From contig NC_012860.1 of the NCBI RefSeq assembly GCF_000026945.1, forward strand, positions 3,038,001-3,102,000: a stretch of 64,000 bases of DNA, given 5' to 3'. Both the position numbers and the translations under genes were made by a program. Below the pieces are notes generated by a model. That model made no database searches. It had not been told where the DNA came from and worked only from the letters and a program-made list of their open reading frames with translations. Positions 51,701 through 62,157 of this stretch are shown piece after piece. The stretch is from Candida dubliniensis CD36 (lineage: Eukaryota; Ascomycota; Pichiomycetes; Serinales; Debaryomycetaceae). Within the stretch, counting starts at the first letter, position 1. Each line of letters starts with the position of its first letter.

Positions 51701-52226
51701 CATCAATAATGATAGAACTTGCTGGAGCATGAGGCAGACCAGTGGTCGGATTATTTTCAAAAAGCGAGGTTCTAAACACTGGTTTTTCATTGTCCAAGCT
51801 TGCTGCTGGACAAGTTCCGTCAGGTAATGGGGCGTTGGCATTAGTATTATTGTGTAACACATTAATATGTTCATTTATCTCTCCGTCTTTCGAGGATCCT
51901 CTTCGTATTACGTGGGGTAAATCTGTGTGCAATTTTTGTTGATGTCTCAATACTAAATCTCGACGAGCAAAACATCGACCACATGCAGCACATTGGTAGG
52001 GTTTCTCGTTGGTATGGGCTCGTTCGTGACGTTTCAAATGTTCTAAACGGGCAAAGGCTCTGGTGCAGATAGTACAAACATGAGGTCTTGGCTTGTCAGT
52101 TCTGATTTGTTGGGATTTTTTGGGTATTGGTTGTTTAGGTATTGGAGGCATAAGGTCCAGCAGTATTGAACCATTGGACATAGTGGATAGCGGTGAGTTT
52201 ACCGAAACTGAAGGTTGCATATTCAT
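48729..52226 (-). CDS. ZMS1: C2H2 zinc-finger transcription factor with fungal regulatory domain
   Basis: 1165 aa. Two adjacent C2H2 fingers near the N-terminus: C51-C54-H67-H71 and C79-C82-H95-H100, linked by the TNEKPY linker. Finger residues (RLEHLKRH, RRDLVLRH) match the Adr1/Rsf2/Zms1 group, which reads C-rich sequences such as CCCC. A long Asn/Gln/Ser/Pro-rich region (100-560) precedes a helical fungal transcription-factor middle homology region (about 600-1000; YGFNKYFPFIHLPSL start). The C-terminal part is helical. The symbol ZMS1 is from memory of the C. albicans gene at this position; orthologues in baker's yeast (RSF2/TDA9) control growth on non-fermentable carbon. Located in the nucleus. 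The very large upstream spacer fits a regulated factor gene. Confidence 0.88.
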   Translation of the reverse strand: MNMQPSVSVNSPLSTMSNGSILLDLMPPIPKQPIPKKSQQIRTDKPRPHVCTICTRAFARLEHLKRHERAHTNEKPYQCAACGRCFARRDLVLRHQQKLHTDLPHVIRRGSSKDGEINEHINVLHNNTNANAPLPDGTCPAASLDNEKPVFRTSLFENNPTTGLPHAPASSIIIDDEANSMSNSPRPSITLHSSHHRDSVSFGPSNTPPTTANTAPGIPIQPTPTTANQIETKQESRSNSRVKQQQQQQPTPDSPQLKKFKPSASPMGNNNGIPSHLSNNYRHASYSAASGPCYSSFKEADFFGISGQVEFATPQFGPQNEDFGKLLESNGLLDWDTIDHLDLNDEGKVAMKQKSIKNLHDFFTDNLKASSMHHPQSSLFGAGINGLHSNNDMNNKIITQSVPQQPQQHPPIKHSLASDITPSIIPGSQQQQQQQHLPPNSHLNSVSSKASINPQQLNQPKKLEEPNQNDWFRDLVFPPFDLNIPFSAHASSEDLKGFFGPTSLLADTNDNYRKQLNQQQMNGNFNHKPMLTAKNNGNEIPLAMRTHINSVADFSVEYPTSFFLEDATLITEELRNKILAMSNIEDKDLPSLSDLKRYFQLYEYGFNKYFPFIHLPSLKNSKNQNFETVPLLLAIAAIGALYAYHDNDPLILFNLSKFHIQNFFEKEITLNNLHFKKVPLMAHQCLVLHIFISLFLNEPNMMDITSRQIKSMIGLIKSTNFNEPLEKLIIPPQPAIPGSAGDKSLIQKNFDYFIMAQSRIRTLHVFYFLQAFRSAFGGVPILFSFNMLKSGSFCTNEKLWWCEGSSRWYNLVGQTYSSKWSLIDVSNGAGIDALVSYLNDPTNVNTPISYNNLLVLLFTIHERIIKAVDTVQPFTHLRWLEKKKPLQALIMNWEVLFHQNHGSSKIITSTRGSLSSKHELKLILPMLALVKMKLEVRLTFAVSSVLQRDWTAMNSDLDRLVYRERKYNVLTTSLPHCRDILELWMYNMETINYDVRETARRTPAFFCCTLFVSVILVATYLNHIERNSLEREITNQELECWFDCQELFSKLETILSVSIRSSYLEDLTKDFKNKFNDETKVVGKLRELILQRESCDDALSEGIDVENNQSKLVQINQEIRKGLIDSKISMKSIYLGIRILADVPVWPLAMVFAEALKSRAKYIEK

Positions 52227-55200
52227 CTTGTAAGTGTGATGAATAGGGGTTTCAATATGGGGAAAGTAAATTGGTTAAAACTAGGGAAAAAAAAAAAAAA
52301 AAGAAAGATTAAAAAATTTGTTGCAAAGTTTTTTGGGAGTTCGAGTTTTTCTTTTTCTTTTTCTTTTTTTCAATCACTATTGGAATAACAGTAACAGTAA
52401 CAGTATCAGTAAATATTATTATTGTAGTAAAAAAAAAAAAAAAAAGAGTTTTGGTGTGTTGAAATTTTTAGTTAGGTTCCTTCTTTTTTTTTTTTTTCTT
52501 ATGTTGGGGGAGTGTATGTTTAGCGTTTTATTATGTTGTTTGTGTATGGGTGTTTCTTTTTTCTTCTCTTTTATTTTTATTGGTTTTTAGTTGAAGCACT
52601 TTTCAAAAAGATTTAAACCAAAAAGGGTAAATAATAATAAGAATAATAAAAGTTATGGGACGATGTAATAAAACGTACAGTCGTTCAACAATTATAATAA
52701 TATGTGTAGATATGTGTAGATGTGTGAGTTTAATGATTTAATAAAATGAAGTAACTTTTATGGACAATTCACTTTGAAGTATGGGGTAGGAAGTTTAATA
52801 GTTGGAAATTGGTGACTGTTTCTTACTCTCGAGTTCCCAAATTAAATAATATAAGGATAGTGGTTGTCGTTTAATAATAATATAGATTATATTATACAGA
52901 GACAACCTTAATGAAAATGAAATCAACCTTTCAAGTAGAAAGAAAAGAAAAAAAAAATGAAAGAGGAACAAAATATTACTTTATAGGATTTGATAATAAT
53001 TATATACTCTGTCTCTGTCTCTCTCTCTCTCTCTCCCCTATATAATACTAAACCTTGAGAGACAATCGGAGTGAATTCAATGCACTGTACTTGTTTTAGT
53101 TGTATTGTTAATCAACAATATTATTACTGGGTGAAAAAACACTCAAACGAAACAATTAAGACAAAAAAAAAATGACTAAATTACACTAAACAGATTGTAT
53201 TAGCAAACGTACAACTTCTTATTTTATTGTAATTGGCGTCAGTCTTTTTTTTTTTTTTTTTGTTTTACTTACCACACACATACACACTCTCTCGCTCTTT
53301 CTTCTCTGTCACTCCCCCTTTACTAAGGATAAAGTAAACTGTATAACCATAAACTAGAACAAAAAGTGCTGTTGGGAATAGTCATGATGATGTCAGAACA
53401 AAAAAAAAAAATAATGGTAAATGATCGGATACTAAATTTAAACAATCGACCCAAATAAATATAAGAAGCGTGGGACACGGTAGAAAAACAAAAGATAATC
53501 CCTCAATTCTGTAATACTTCAACTAAACATTTAGATACGAAATTTCTAGATTCGCTAAGTCAGTATGATACAGAGGCTGTATACATATATCTTTAAAACA
53601 GACATGTATGGAATCCACCGGTTTCGTTGTAAGCTTTATCAAGTCAAACGCAAGAAGATTTATGTGATATACTTTGGTAATGAGTAGGAGGCGTGCAAGT
53701 ACCTAATCGGTTCTTTATTTTTTGATAACTGTTACACTACACCAAGCATAATCGCGGAAGAGAAGACGAAGCTAATCAAGAAAAAAAAGTGTCTGCCGCT
53801 AATTTGTTTTTGGTTTTGTGACATCTCGGAGTTTTGATTGCTGAAATTATACAATTGTTTTAATTCTCTATTGGATCAAGAATAAAACTTGTCCGTTATT
53901 GTCGGTTGTCGTTTCAAAAAAGTTTTTATCAATTGTACTTTCTTCAACAACAAAATTAATCCCGTTCCGGTACACAAACCTTAGTTTTGTCTTTGTGTGT
54001 TTACTTAAACTTTTAATCGACCAATAGAATTTCAACTTAAACAGAACAAAGCTAAAAGTTATGAGAGAAGAAGAGAAAATTTTCTTGTTGTGGTTGTTTC
54101 CCCAGATTTTTTTGCTTTTCTTTTTTCCCCAGATTTTTGCTTTTCTTTTTTCAAATCTGGCCTCCCTTTATTTTTTTTCTCTCGCCCAGTTTTCTTTCTC
54201 CGGGATCATGTAAGAGATAGATCTATTCTTGTCACCAGTAATCATTAACAATGGCCACGTATTGTTTATAAAGTTGTTCATGGGGAACTTGTTATTGAAT
54301 CACACAACATCTGCAAAATGAGGGAGGGTGACTTGATAAATCAGGTTGTTGGGCAAAAAGTAAGAAACAATACACAGACATATACAAAAAGCTTATCCAA
54401 TATCCGAAATATCCTTAACCGATATAAGCAATCTTTCTTAAAAATCCATGTAGCAGATGAAGTTTAATAAAAGGGAACAACAATAGCAATATTCAAAATA
54501 AACTATAAAGTTGGATCCCGGAAAACTTTGTCTTTACACTAAGGGAAAAGAGTTTTGTGAACAAAAAAGGAGAAAGGGGGTTGAGCTTCATCAATTGATT
54601 TGTACTCTTTTAACAACTGTGGTTGCAAATAGCAAATTTGCTAGGAATTCTCTTGATGCTGCTATCATGTAATGAATAAAACCAAGAGACCTGCTGATCA
54701 GAGATCAACTGAAAACAACAAGAGAATAATTATTAATATTATTATGGTCCCATAGATGGTATTTCAAAAACTCGAGGTCCCTTTCACAGTGGGGCAATAT
54801 TAATGGGGGCATCATGGTGGGGCGAAAGAAAACAGAAAATGAACAAACGAAACGATTAGAAGGGTGGGCTTAGTGCTATCGACACGAACAACTACTAATC
54901 CGTCGTCAGGGTGCTAGATTCTTCGTGAAAATATGTAAGTATATGTATTATTATGCGTGATGAGATGAACATTAATCCTTGTAAACGACCAGATCAAAGT
55001 AAAACTATAATAATAATAATAATATAATACTCGTCTTAGCTTAAGGCCCAACGATTTACAAGCCAATTAATTAAATGGAATCAAATCAAGTATTAAAGAA
55101 ACGTTTGATCCCATATAGTTCTAATCATTCGCTTATTGTTGTAAATACTTTTCCTATCCCTTTTAAGTTTTCAATGTCAATGCAAAATCTGTTATTACCC

Positions 55201-56142
55201 CCTGTACTATTACCAATGGTGATAACAAAACATGAAACTGTTGATTAAGCACCAAATAAGCAACAAAGAGAAGAAAAAAAATGTTAGCAACTGACACGTT
55301 TGTTGTATGAAGTTAGATATTTATTTTTTTCTTTTCTTTTTTTTTTTTTTTCATATTTTTGTTGGGTCGACACAGAATATTCATTATTTTTCTTTTTATG
55401 GTATATTATATATGCTTTATTTCCTATGTGGCGATGTCAGCTAAGATTAGTATGGGTGTTTTAAACTAAGGTTTATACTAATCAAGTTAAAGGTTCAGAC
55501 ATTTCCTCTAATTTTTTTTTTTTTGGTGAGTTTATAAATGCGTGCGTATTATATTTGAAACTAAAGGAGGGACGACAACTAGTGTTGAGCCGGAGCGGGG
55601 CGGCATTTCATGGAAAAAAATCAAAAGAGGAAAAGGAAATTGATTTCCGAAATTTGGGGCATATTCATTTGTGTTAACAACAACAATAAGTACAAGGAAG
55701 TGTATAACTATAAAAAGCTGAATGTATGCTGAGGTGATAGTATCAAATATTCCCGTATTTTTTTTGTTATCACCGCTCTTGAATAGAGCAATAAGCTTTT
55801 TTCATAGTATTTTCCAGTTTAACATGATTTCAATAAGCTATCACAGTAAGATCTTTTCAAGATTAAATGATTGATCTGTATTTATAACATTTTTATTAAT
55901 ACAAATCTAGACCCGGCTTTTCTATTTGTCACAACTCCAATGATCAAATAAATTTTGGTGTATAATTATTCCAAAAACCATCAAAAAAACAAACCAAACC
56001 AGAAATCTTCCTCACAACAACATCATCACCTACTTGAGCACACTCCTATTACATAAAATACATAATACTCTCGTGTTACACAATTCTTAGTAAGTCAAAA
56101 AAATAAAAGTCTTCATGTTAGATAATGGAAAAAAAAAGATTA
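52227..56142. other. 3.9-kb gene-free region upstream of the zinc-finger regulator
   Basis: No protein gene recognised. Contents: A/T homopolymers; a CT microsatellite (about 53008-53036); an imperfect tandem repeat and inverted repeat (54100-54160); and dispersed CAA/TAA repeats. It probably consists mostly of a long promoter and 5' leader for the zinc-finger gene, a common arrangement for Candida regulators. Confidence 0.5.
54100..54160. repeat. two-copy tandem repeat with terminal inverted repeat
   Basis: Unit CCCCAGATTT...GCTTTTCTTTTTT occurs at 54100-54126 and 54127-54151 (27 and 25 bp). The second copy begins with CCAGATTT (54129-54136), which is complementary to AAATCTGG at 54153-54160, so an 8-bp stem can form. 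Confidence 0.75.
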
Positions 56143-56215
56143 TGGACGAGATAAGAGTCGAACTCATGACCTTTCCCATGCTAAGGGAACGCGCTACCAA
56201 CTACGCCACACGCCC
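56143..56215 (-). tRNA. tRNA-Ala (anticodon AGC)
   Basis: 73 nt, no intron. The acceptor GGGCGTG pairs with CTCGTCC (one mismatch and one G-U). The D arm has AGTTGGTAG; the anticodon stem TTCCC/GGGAA encloses TTAGCAT with AGC at 56182-56180. The T arm is ATGAG-TTCGACT-CTTAT and the discriminator is A73. Sequence up to the variable loop is nearly that of yeast tRNA-Ala(AGC); A34 would be edited to inosine. A run of T on the minus strand directly downstream (about 56128-56137) is the Pol III terminator. Confidence 0.97.
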
Positions 56216-56624
56216 ATTTTACAAACTTCTAAATTACACACAATTAGACAATCAAAAATAATGAAACCTAGCCTTATATTTAGTTGACAATGCAAGGCCT
56301 TCCATTATTGACGCTGATTTTTGGCGAAACATCAATAAACTCTACTTAGGTCACTAGACACTTATAAGCTGAGTTGTTTTCTCATCTCATTTAGCAAAAT
56401 ATACATTCAGTTTTGCACTGGATATCATACCAAAGTAAGGAAGAGGATCCCGTTAAAAGTCTAGGCGTAAAAATATATTATTATTAATATTAATAGTAAT
56501 TAAAGGTAATATTTGAAATATTTAATTAAGTACGGGTATATATAACATGATGGGTCATGTATATATGTTAATCTATTGTGTGTAAATGTGTAAATATGAG
56601 TGTCAGCAAGACATAAAAAAAGGA
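56216..56624. other. intergenic: tRNA 5' flank / LCB2 3' region
   Basis: 409 bp; AT-rich, with TTAT/TAAT repeats near 56476-56500. No gene or LTR recognised. Confidence 0.5.
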
Positions 56625-58334
56625 TTACATTAGTTTTGGTTTCTTACAATCTTCGACATTAGTAGCTAAAACGTCTTCAATTGACCACCGAGGTGGTTCG
56701 CCAGGGACTTTGCATCCACCAGCAATACCACTACTGAATTTCAAAAACACCAAATCACCAATGTCACTAATTTTCGTCAACACATAATCTAAATCTTCTT
56801 TGGTCAATGCCGAACTGACACATAATCTGGCACGCGCACTGGTTAAGGGGGTCGCGGGATAACTAACAATAACAACTGCTATACCCATGTCATAAAGCAT
56901 ACGAGATACCGCTGGCATTTTAGAAGGCACAAACAACAAAAATGGTATCACTGGAGAATCGTCAGCTCCATAGACAATGAATCCCAATTTTTTCAATCCC
57001 AATCTTAAATAACGAGAATTAAATGCAATTCTTTGTAATCTTTCTTTACCTTCACCAGGATTTAATTCACCTTTGATTACTTTTAAAGAGGAAATAATTT
57101 GCCCTAAAACCGGTGGTGGCACTCCTTCCGAATAACTTTGACTTATGTAATTAAGTCTCAATTTTTCAATCAATGTTTTATCACCAGCAATATATCCACC
57201 GGTGGCACCAAACGATTTGGTCAATGTGCCCATTAATACATCAACCCTAGCTGGGTCAACTGAAAAATAATCACAAATACCTCTTCCGTCAGGTCCCAAT
57301 GCCCCAATAGAATGTGCTTCATCAACAAACAAATAACATTTATACTTGTCTTTAATTCTAACAATCTCTGGTAAATTACACATGTTACCTTCCATTGAAT
57401 ATAACCCTTCCACAGCAACAATGATTTTACTCCATGGTCTATGAGTTTTGGGCTGACCTTGAGCAATTTGATTACGTATAAGGTTTTCCAAATCATTCAT
57501 ATCATTATGTTTAAACACTTTGACTGAAGCCCCCGATAATCGAATTCCAAATCTAATCGATGCATGATTTAACTCATCGGATATAACCAAAGTTTTAGAA
57601 TCTGCAATTGATGCAAATAAGTTGGCATTGGTCCCATAACCTTGACTGACAATAATAGCATCTTCTTTACCAACAAAATCAGCAATGACCTCTTCACATT
57701 GACGGTGCAAATCAGTAGTTCCACAATAAAGTCTTGGTGAGCAACCAGAAGTTCCATAATCATCAACACATTTAACAGAAAAATCAGTACAAACACCACT
57801 CGATTGAGCAAATCCAAGATAATTGTACGATGATAAATTAAGGCATTCTTTGGATGTGCCATCATATAAATAGCCAGTTTTCCCACTTCTAAAACGATTG
57901 AAGCATTTAATATAACGACCAGGAGCACCATGGATAGGACGAGCAAAACAGTCATCGATTCTAGTTTTCAATCTACGAACATAAAAACTTTCAAACCCAT
58001 CATACCACGGGGCATAACCATCTTTTTCCACCAAATGTTCATATTCTTTAGGTTTAAAGATCTTCCCGAAAAAATCACGAGTATGACCAATGATAATTAA
58101 AATTAAATAATTGATATAAGTAGCAATTAATATAGCATAAGGTGGCTCATCATCTATAGGAGTTGGTAATGGTTCTCCCAATGGATGTTTGGACACATAC
58201 AAATATTCATTTGATGTCAATTTACCATACTCTAGTTCACTTCTTTCACTCAAAGGTCTATTATCTTCTGGAGCATTTGGAATATTTTTCAGGTAAAGCT
58301 TCCCATTTTTTTCTACCATAGTTTCGGACGCCAT
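56625..58334 (-). CDS. LCB2: serine palmitoyltransferase subunit 2
   Basis: 569 aa. PLP-dependent alpha-oxoamine synthase; with Lcb1 it condenses serine and palmitoyl-CoA to 3-ketosphinganine, the committed step of sphingolipid synthesis, in the ER membrane. A hydrophobic segment (about 66-83) near the N-terminus anchors it. The catalytic part contains NYLGFA, DELNHASIRFGIRLSGA, DEAHSIGALGPDGRG and the PLP lysine Lys373 in TLTKSFGATGGY. These catalytic residues separate it from Lcb1, which lacks the lysine. Length matches yeast Lcb2 (561 aa). Confidence 0.97.
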   Translation of the reverse strand: MASETMVEKNGKLYLKNIPNAPEDNRPLSERSELEYGKLTSNEYLYVSKHPLGEPLPTPIDDEPPYAILIATYINYLILIIIGHTRDFFGKIFKPKEYEHLVEKDGYAPWYDGFESFYVRRLKTRIDDCFARPIHGAPGRYIKCFNRFRSGKTGYLYDGTSKECLNLSSYNYLGFAQSSGVCTDFSVKCVDDYGTSGCSPRLYCGTTDLHRQCEEVIADFVGKEDAIIVSQGYGTNANLFASIADSKTLVISDELNHASIRFGIRLSGASVKVFKHNDMNDLENLIRNQIAQGQPKTHRPWSKIIVAVEGLYSMEGNMCNLPEIVRIKDKYKCYLFVDEAHSIGALGPDGRGICDYFSVDPARVDVLMGTLTKSFGATGGYIAGDKTLIEKLRLNYISQSYSEGVPPPVLGQIISSLKVIKGELNPGEGKERLQRIAFNSRYLRLGLKKLGFIVYGADDSPVIPFLLFVPSKMPAVSRMLYDMGIAVVIVSYPATPLTSARARLCVSSALTKEDLDYVLTKISDIGDLVFLKFSSGIAGGCKVPGEPPRWSIEDVLATNVEDCKKPKLM

Positions 58335-58974
58335 TTTAGATCTAAAAAAGATATTTCCAAAGAAAGCTAATAAATAAATAAATGAAAAAGGAAAAAAAAT
58401 AAAACTAAAAAGGGGAAGATGCTGATATTAATGATTCAAATTATTAATAACCAATAAACAAATAAAACAACAGAAAAATCAACGGGGAAATGTAATTGAA
58501 AACAAACCTGATAGGAAAACGAATGTGGGGATGTCTATATACAAACAGAATGAGTGGGAAAAAGGATGAATTCAAGTCAAAATCCTCTATTCGTTGAAAT
58601 AATATAAAGTAGTTTATCGATAATTGAATGTAATAAGATTAAAGAAAGAGGATTTTCGTAGTATTGAAAAAAAATTTACCCAAATTTTTTTTTTTTTTTC
58701 TCTCAGTTGGTAACACCAATTGTTAAGAGTTACTTGTATTGTTGTTGTTGTTGTTGTTGGGAAGTTTAAGTTTTTAGACGTTCTTTTTTTTTTTTCTTCA
58801 TCTTTTATCTTCAAAGCGTCTCCTATTTTTTTTTTTTTTCCATATTCTTGTGGTGCGTGTACTATTTTACAACAAATAACTATCCGTTCTTTCTTTCTTT
58901 CTTTCAAGTCGCGTGTATTATTTATATTTTGTAATTACTTGCACTACCAAAGCCAACCTTACGCCATACTTACG
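58335..58974. other. intergenic: LCB2 promoter / MODF 3' region
   Basis: 640 bp. T and A runs, a GTT repeat (about 58739-58760) and a CTTT repeat near 58890; no gene seen. Confidence 0.5.
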
Positions 58975-60618
58975 CTAAGCCATTTCCCAGTTGACTTTAA
59001 ACACTTTGTAGTCTCTAACATTATTGTCGTTGATCAATTGGATCATATAATCGTATTTGCATAACTCCCACTCTAAATGTCCAATAGATATCACAGTAGT
59101 GTCGTTTAATTCTTTTTCAATCAATTCATGACATTTGATCATTATATCTTCATCATCCATACAGGAAAATGCTTCATCCAAAATCAACAATTCTGGCTCT
59201 TTAATAATTGCTCTTAAAAATAAAGCCAATTTCTGATCAGTTAAACTTAATTCGTTAAATACAGTATCTCCGTATTTATCAATTCTGTCCTTAAAATATT
59301 CCAAATACTTTTGTCCTCTGACAGTGATATTATTAGGATCGCCTTTAAAATAAAAATTGGAATTACCCACATTTTTAACCAATCCATTATATATGATATC
59401 TTTCATAGTTTTATTATGCCGAGGAACCAATGCATGCAATTCAGGGGACGATATACCGATTTTATCATTAATATCAAAAAATGTGACACCAGATCCAGTT
59501 TTCCTTAATATGCCATTTACTTTAATCACAGATTTCCATGATTGAGGATGATCAGCAGTAATAATAGATAACAATGTTGTTTTGCCGGTACCATTGTCTC
59601 CCAAGATTCTCCATTTGCTTCCCCTTGGTATTTTCCAATTAAAATCATCAAATATAACTAATTGTTTGTAGGCAACTGAAGCATTTTGAAATTCAATATG
59701 AATGCCATTGGTGTTTGCATCACTTTCTGCAAAATGATTATTTGAAATTTCAATTGGTTTTGATTGTTGTTGCTGTTTATTATGACGATGGACGTGTGAT
59801 TTGTGAGTTGCAGTAATCCGGCCCACTAATTGTTTATATTCATTGAAGATTTCGGATTTCTTCCCGGATAATTTAACCCCAGATTCATCAACATAACATA
59901 AACTATCGATCCAATCAGGTATATCATCTTGAACCCGTAATCCTAGAACAATACTTGTATCCAATTCTTCACCAACCGTTTTCAACGCTTCACTAACGCC
60001 TTGTGTATTGATTGGATCCAAACCTAAAAATGGATCATCGATAATTAACAACTTTGGTTTATTGATCAAAGACTTGGCAATTCTTGCACGTCGCAATTGT
60101 CCATTACTCAAACTATTAATCCATTTGTGTTTCAAATGTTGCAACTTAAAATAATCCAATAATTCATTGACAAAGTCTTTGGATACTGATGTGTGTTGGG
60201 TATTATAATTATTCAACCCAGTGACATAATTATACACTGAATTCACATCATCCAGCATTTCCAACACACCTTTATAAGAATATGTTTCGTATCTGGCCGA
60301 CATGTGCACCTTATCCAATCCTGATCCATCTCTAAAATTAAGGAATTGTAATTGTGTAGGCCGATTGTTAATTAAAGGGTATTGTCGTGATAATGGTGGA
60401 TCCAGAATATACTCACCAGCTATAATTTTTAGCATTGTGGTTTTAGAGTTCCCAGTAACTGCCCACATCGATGAATTGTTTTGAACATTAGCAGGAAAAA
60501 TGTTTACATTTGATATTGGATTAAGGTAAATGTAGGGTGTTTTCAGTAAAGTATCCTTTTTAAACTTGGCATTTTGAAAAGACACTAAACTTTTCTTTAA
60601 AGTTGAGATTTTACTCAT
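58975..60618 (-). CDS. MODF: ModF-like protein with two ABC ATPase domains, no membrane domain
   Basis: 547 aa from the ATG at 60618 (MSKISTLKKS); a TTG four codons upstream is not a likely start. Two ABC nucleotide-binding domains in tandem, as in baker's yeast YDR061W and bacterial ModF. Domain 1: an unusual Walker A-like GNSKTT, signature SNGQLRRARIAKSL and Walker B LLIIDDPFLGLD. Domain 2: intact Walker A GDNGTGKTTLL, a degenerate signature LSLTDQKLALFLRA and Walker B LLILDEAFSCMD. The basic N-terminus with Leu/Ser/Lys could be a mitochondrial presequence. Without membrane spans it is probably not a classical transporter; its true function is unknown. Symbol as used in C. albicans. Confidence 0.9.
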   Translation of the reverse strand: MSKISTLKKSLVSFQNAKFKKDTLLKTPYIYLNPISNVNIFPANVQNNSSMWAVTGNSKTTMLKIIAGEYILDPPLSRQYPLINNRPTQLQFLNFRDGSGLDKVHMSARYETYSYKGVLEMLDDVNSVYNYVTGLNNYNTQHTSVSKDFVNELLDYFKLQHLKHKWINSLSNGQLRRARIAKSLINKPKLLIIDDPFLGLDPINTQGVSEALKTVGEELDTSIVLGLRVQDDIPDWIDSLCYVDESGVKLSGKKSEIFNEYKQLVGRITATHKSHVHRHNKQQQQSKPIEISNNHFAESDANTNGIHIEFQNASVAYKQLVIFDDFNWKIPRGSKWRILGDNGTGKTTLLSIITADHPQSWKSVIKVNGILRKTGSGVTFFDINDKIGISSPELHALVPRHNKTMKDIIYNGLVKNVGNSNFYFKGDPNNITVRGQKYLEYFKDRIDKYGDTVFNELSLTDQKLALFLRAIIKEPELLILDEAFSCMDDEDIMIKCHELIEKELNDTTVISIGHLEWELCKYDYMIQLINDNNVRDYKVFKVNWEMA

Positions 60619-61107
60619 ATGTATGATCAATCAAATAAACCCTCTTTGAATTGTTTAATCTGTAAGGAAAATGAAAACAAGAAGTAGGAGTAAACTTGTT
60701 GTGGGAAAGGGGAAGCGGGGGGATATGGGACCTTATTTAACGAAAAATTCTTCCCTTAATGCAAGATTTCGGAACCGGACCGACGGGTGTGTGTGCGAGA
60801 GAAAACTCCTAAAGTATTCATGTACTTACAGGCACACTTGTACGGGTACCTTATTTCGTTGCAGGATAGATGTAGACATCAATTGTTCTGAACGATACCA
60901 TAATATGATATTATTTTGGAAGAAATGAATATTAGTGATGTGGGGTGAAGGGGTACACAAAACTCCTTAAAATCATACAATGAAACCACTTTCTGGGAAA
61001 AGATTTCGTCACTCAGTTCTTTATATATATAGATTTTTTTTTTTTTTTGATTGGTGTTTCTATCCCCTCCAGTTTTCGTTTCAAACCATCACTTTTTATC
61101 AAGAACA
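60619..61107. other. divergent promoter MODF / DOS2
   Basis: 489 bp without a gene. A locally GC-rich patch (60770-60787) repeats CGG/CCG triplets, the half-sites of Zn2Cys6 factors. A TATATATATAG element at 61022-61032 sits about 80 bp before the DOS2 ATG. Confidence 0.5.
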
Positions 61108-62157
61108 ATGGATTACATAGACCCAGTAACAACTCAAGAGCCATCCACGGAGTCTCAGACTTCAAACGCCAATACTTCTTCAGCACCACCCCATGATCCA
61201 GCTACTATCAAGACTGAAGAAACAATCGAGAAATTAGAGTCGGAAATTGATAAAGCGTATGGATTAGTCGAACACAAATTTCAAGAATTATGGGAGAATG
61301 CATCGAAAGGTGCCGAGAAGTATAATTTGGATGAATATAAACAAAGTTTTATTAAACAGTTGAATACTACGAAACAATCTTTAAATGAAAAATCTTCAGA
61401 ATTACATGTTCAAGAAAGGTTAAAATCAATTGAAGATCAATTGAAGAAAATCAAATTACAAGATATTTCCACACAAGCAAATTCTGCTTTGGATGTATTG
61501 GATTCCAAATTGGAAGTTGTTGAAAGAGAAGCCGGCAAGTATTTTGGGAATTTCACGTCGTTTTTATCGAACATTGTGTCTATTTCACCGGGCGACGACA
61601 ATACCAATAACCATACCAACCAGAAAACAAAAGAGGTGTTGTTTAACTCCTCATTGAACCAATTTAATAACTATGGAACAACACGTTATGATACCGATTT
61701 ATTAAAATTACATACTAGTGAAGAATTTTATCTTAGTAATGAATTAGATAACGAAAATGAGATTAAGCACTTCAATGCCGACGAAAAAACTAAGGAAATC
61801 AGTGATTTATTGGAAAAGTATTCCACTACACTTACCAAAACAATGAACGAATTGGTGCCTGTCAAGATTGCATACAACTTGTTTTGGTATAGATATTTCA
61901 AACAAGAAAATAAATTGAAAGAACACGAGAAGAAAAGAAAGGAATTATTGCAAAAGAAGGAAGGGTCGAAACATAATCATGTTGCAGCAGATGGAGACGA
62001 TGAAGAGGATTTTACATGGGATGATGATGAGGAGGAGGAAGAAGAAGAACCAATTGGTGATAAACCATCCAACGAGGCTATTCCCGATAAAGAAACCAAC
62101 AAAACGGATACTACGGCAAAGAAGGCAGAAGACGAAGAGGATGAAGATTGGGAATGA
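61108..62157 (+). CDS. DOS2: BSD-domain protein, Dos2-like
   Basis: 349 aa from the first ATG (61108, MDYIDPVTTQEP). The frame extends back to a TTG at 61051 only. An acidic Ser/Thr N-terminus is followed by helical regions of coiled-coil type (about 35-150) and then a BSD domain (about 205-275) ending in the signature F-W-x-R-Y-F (LFWYRYF). A very acidic C-terminus closes with DEDWE. It matches baker's yeast Dos2 (YDR068W, 310 aa), a cytosolic protein of poorly defined role linked to ubiquitin and endosome function. Divergent from MODF, tandem with SSK1. Confidence 0.88.
   Translation: MDYIDPVTTQEPSTESQTSNANTSSAPPHDPATIKTEETIEKLESEIDKAYGLVEHKFQELWENASKGAEKYNLDEYKQSFIKQLNTTKQSLNEKSSELHVQERLKSIEDQLKKIKLQDISTQANSALDVLDSKLEVVEREAGKYFGNFTSFLSNIVSISPGDDNTNNHTNQKTKEVLFNSSLNQFNNYGTTRYDTDLLKLHTSEEFYLSNELDNENEIKHFNADEKTKEISDLLEKYSTTLTKTMNELVPVKIAYNLFWYRYFKQENKLKEHEKKRKELLQKKEGSKHNHVAADGDDEEDFTWDDDEEEEEEEPIGDKPSNEAIPDKETNKTDTTAKKAEDEEDEDWE

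Noticed and set aside
53384..53390. ATGATGA as a possible snoRNA C box
   Set aside because: No D box with flanking terminal stem within a normal distance.
61051..61107. 19-residue N-terminal extension of DOS2
   Set aside because: First codon is TTG; the first ATG at 61108 is preferred.
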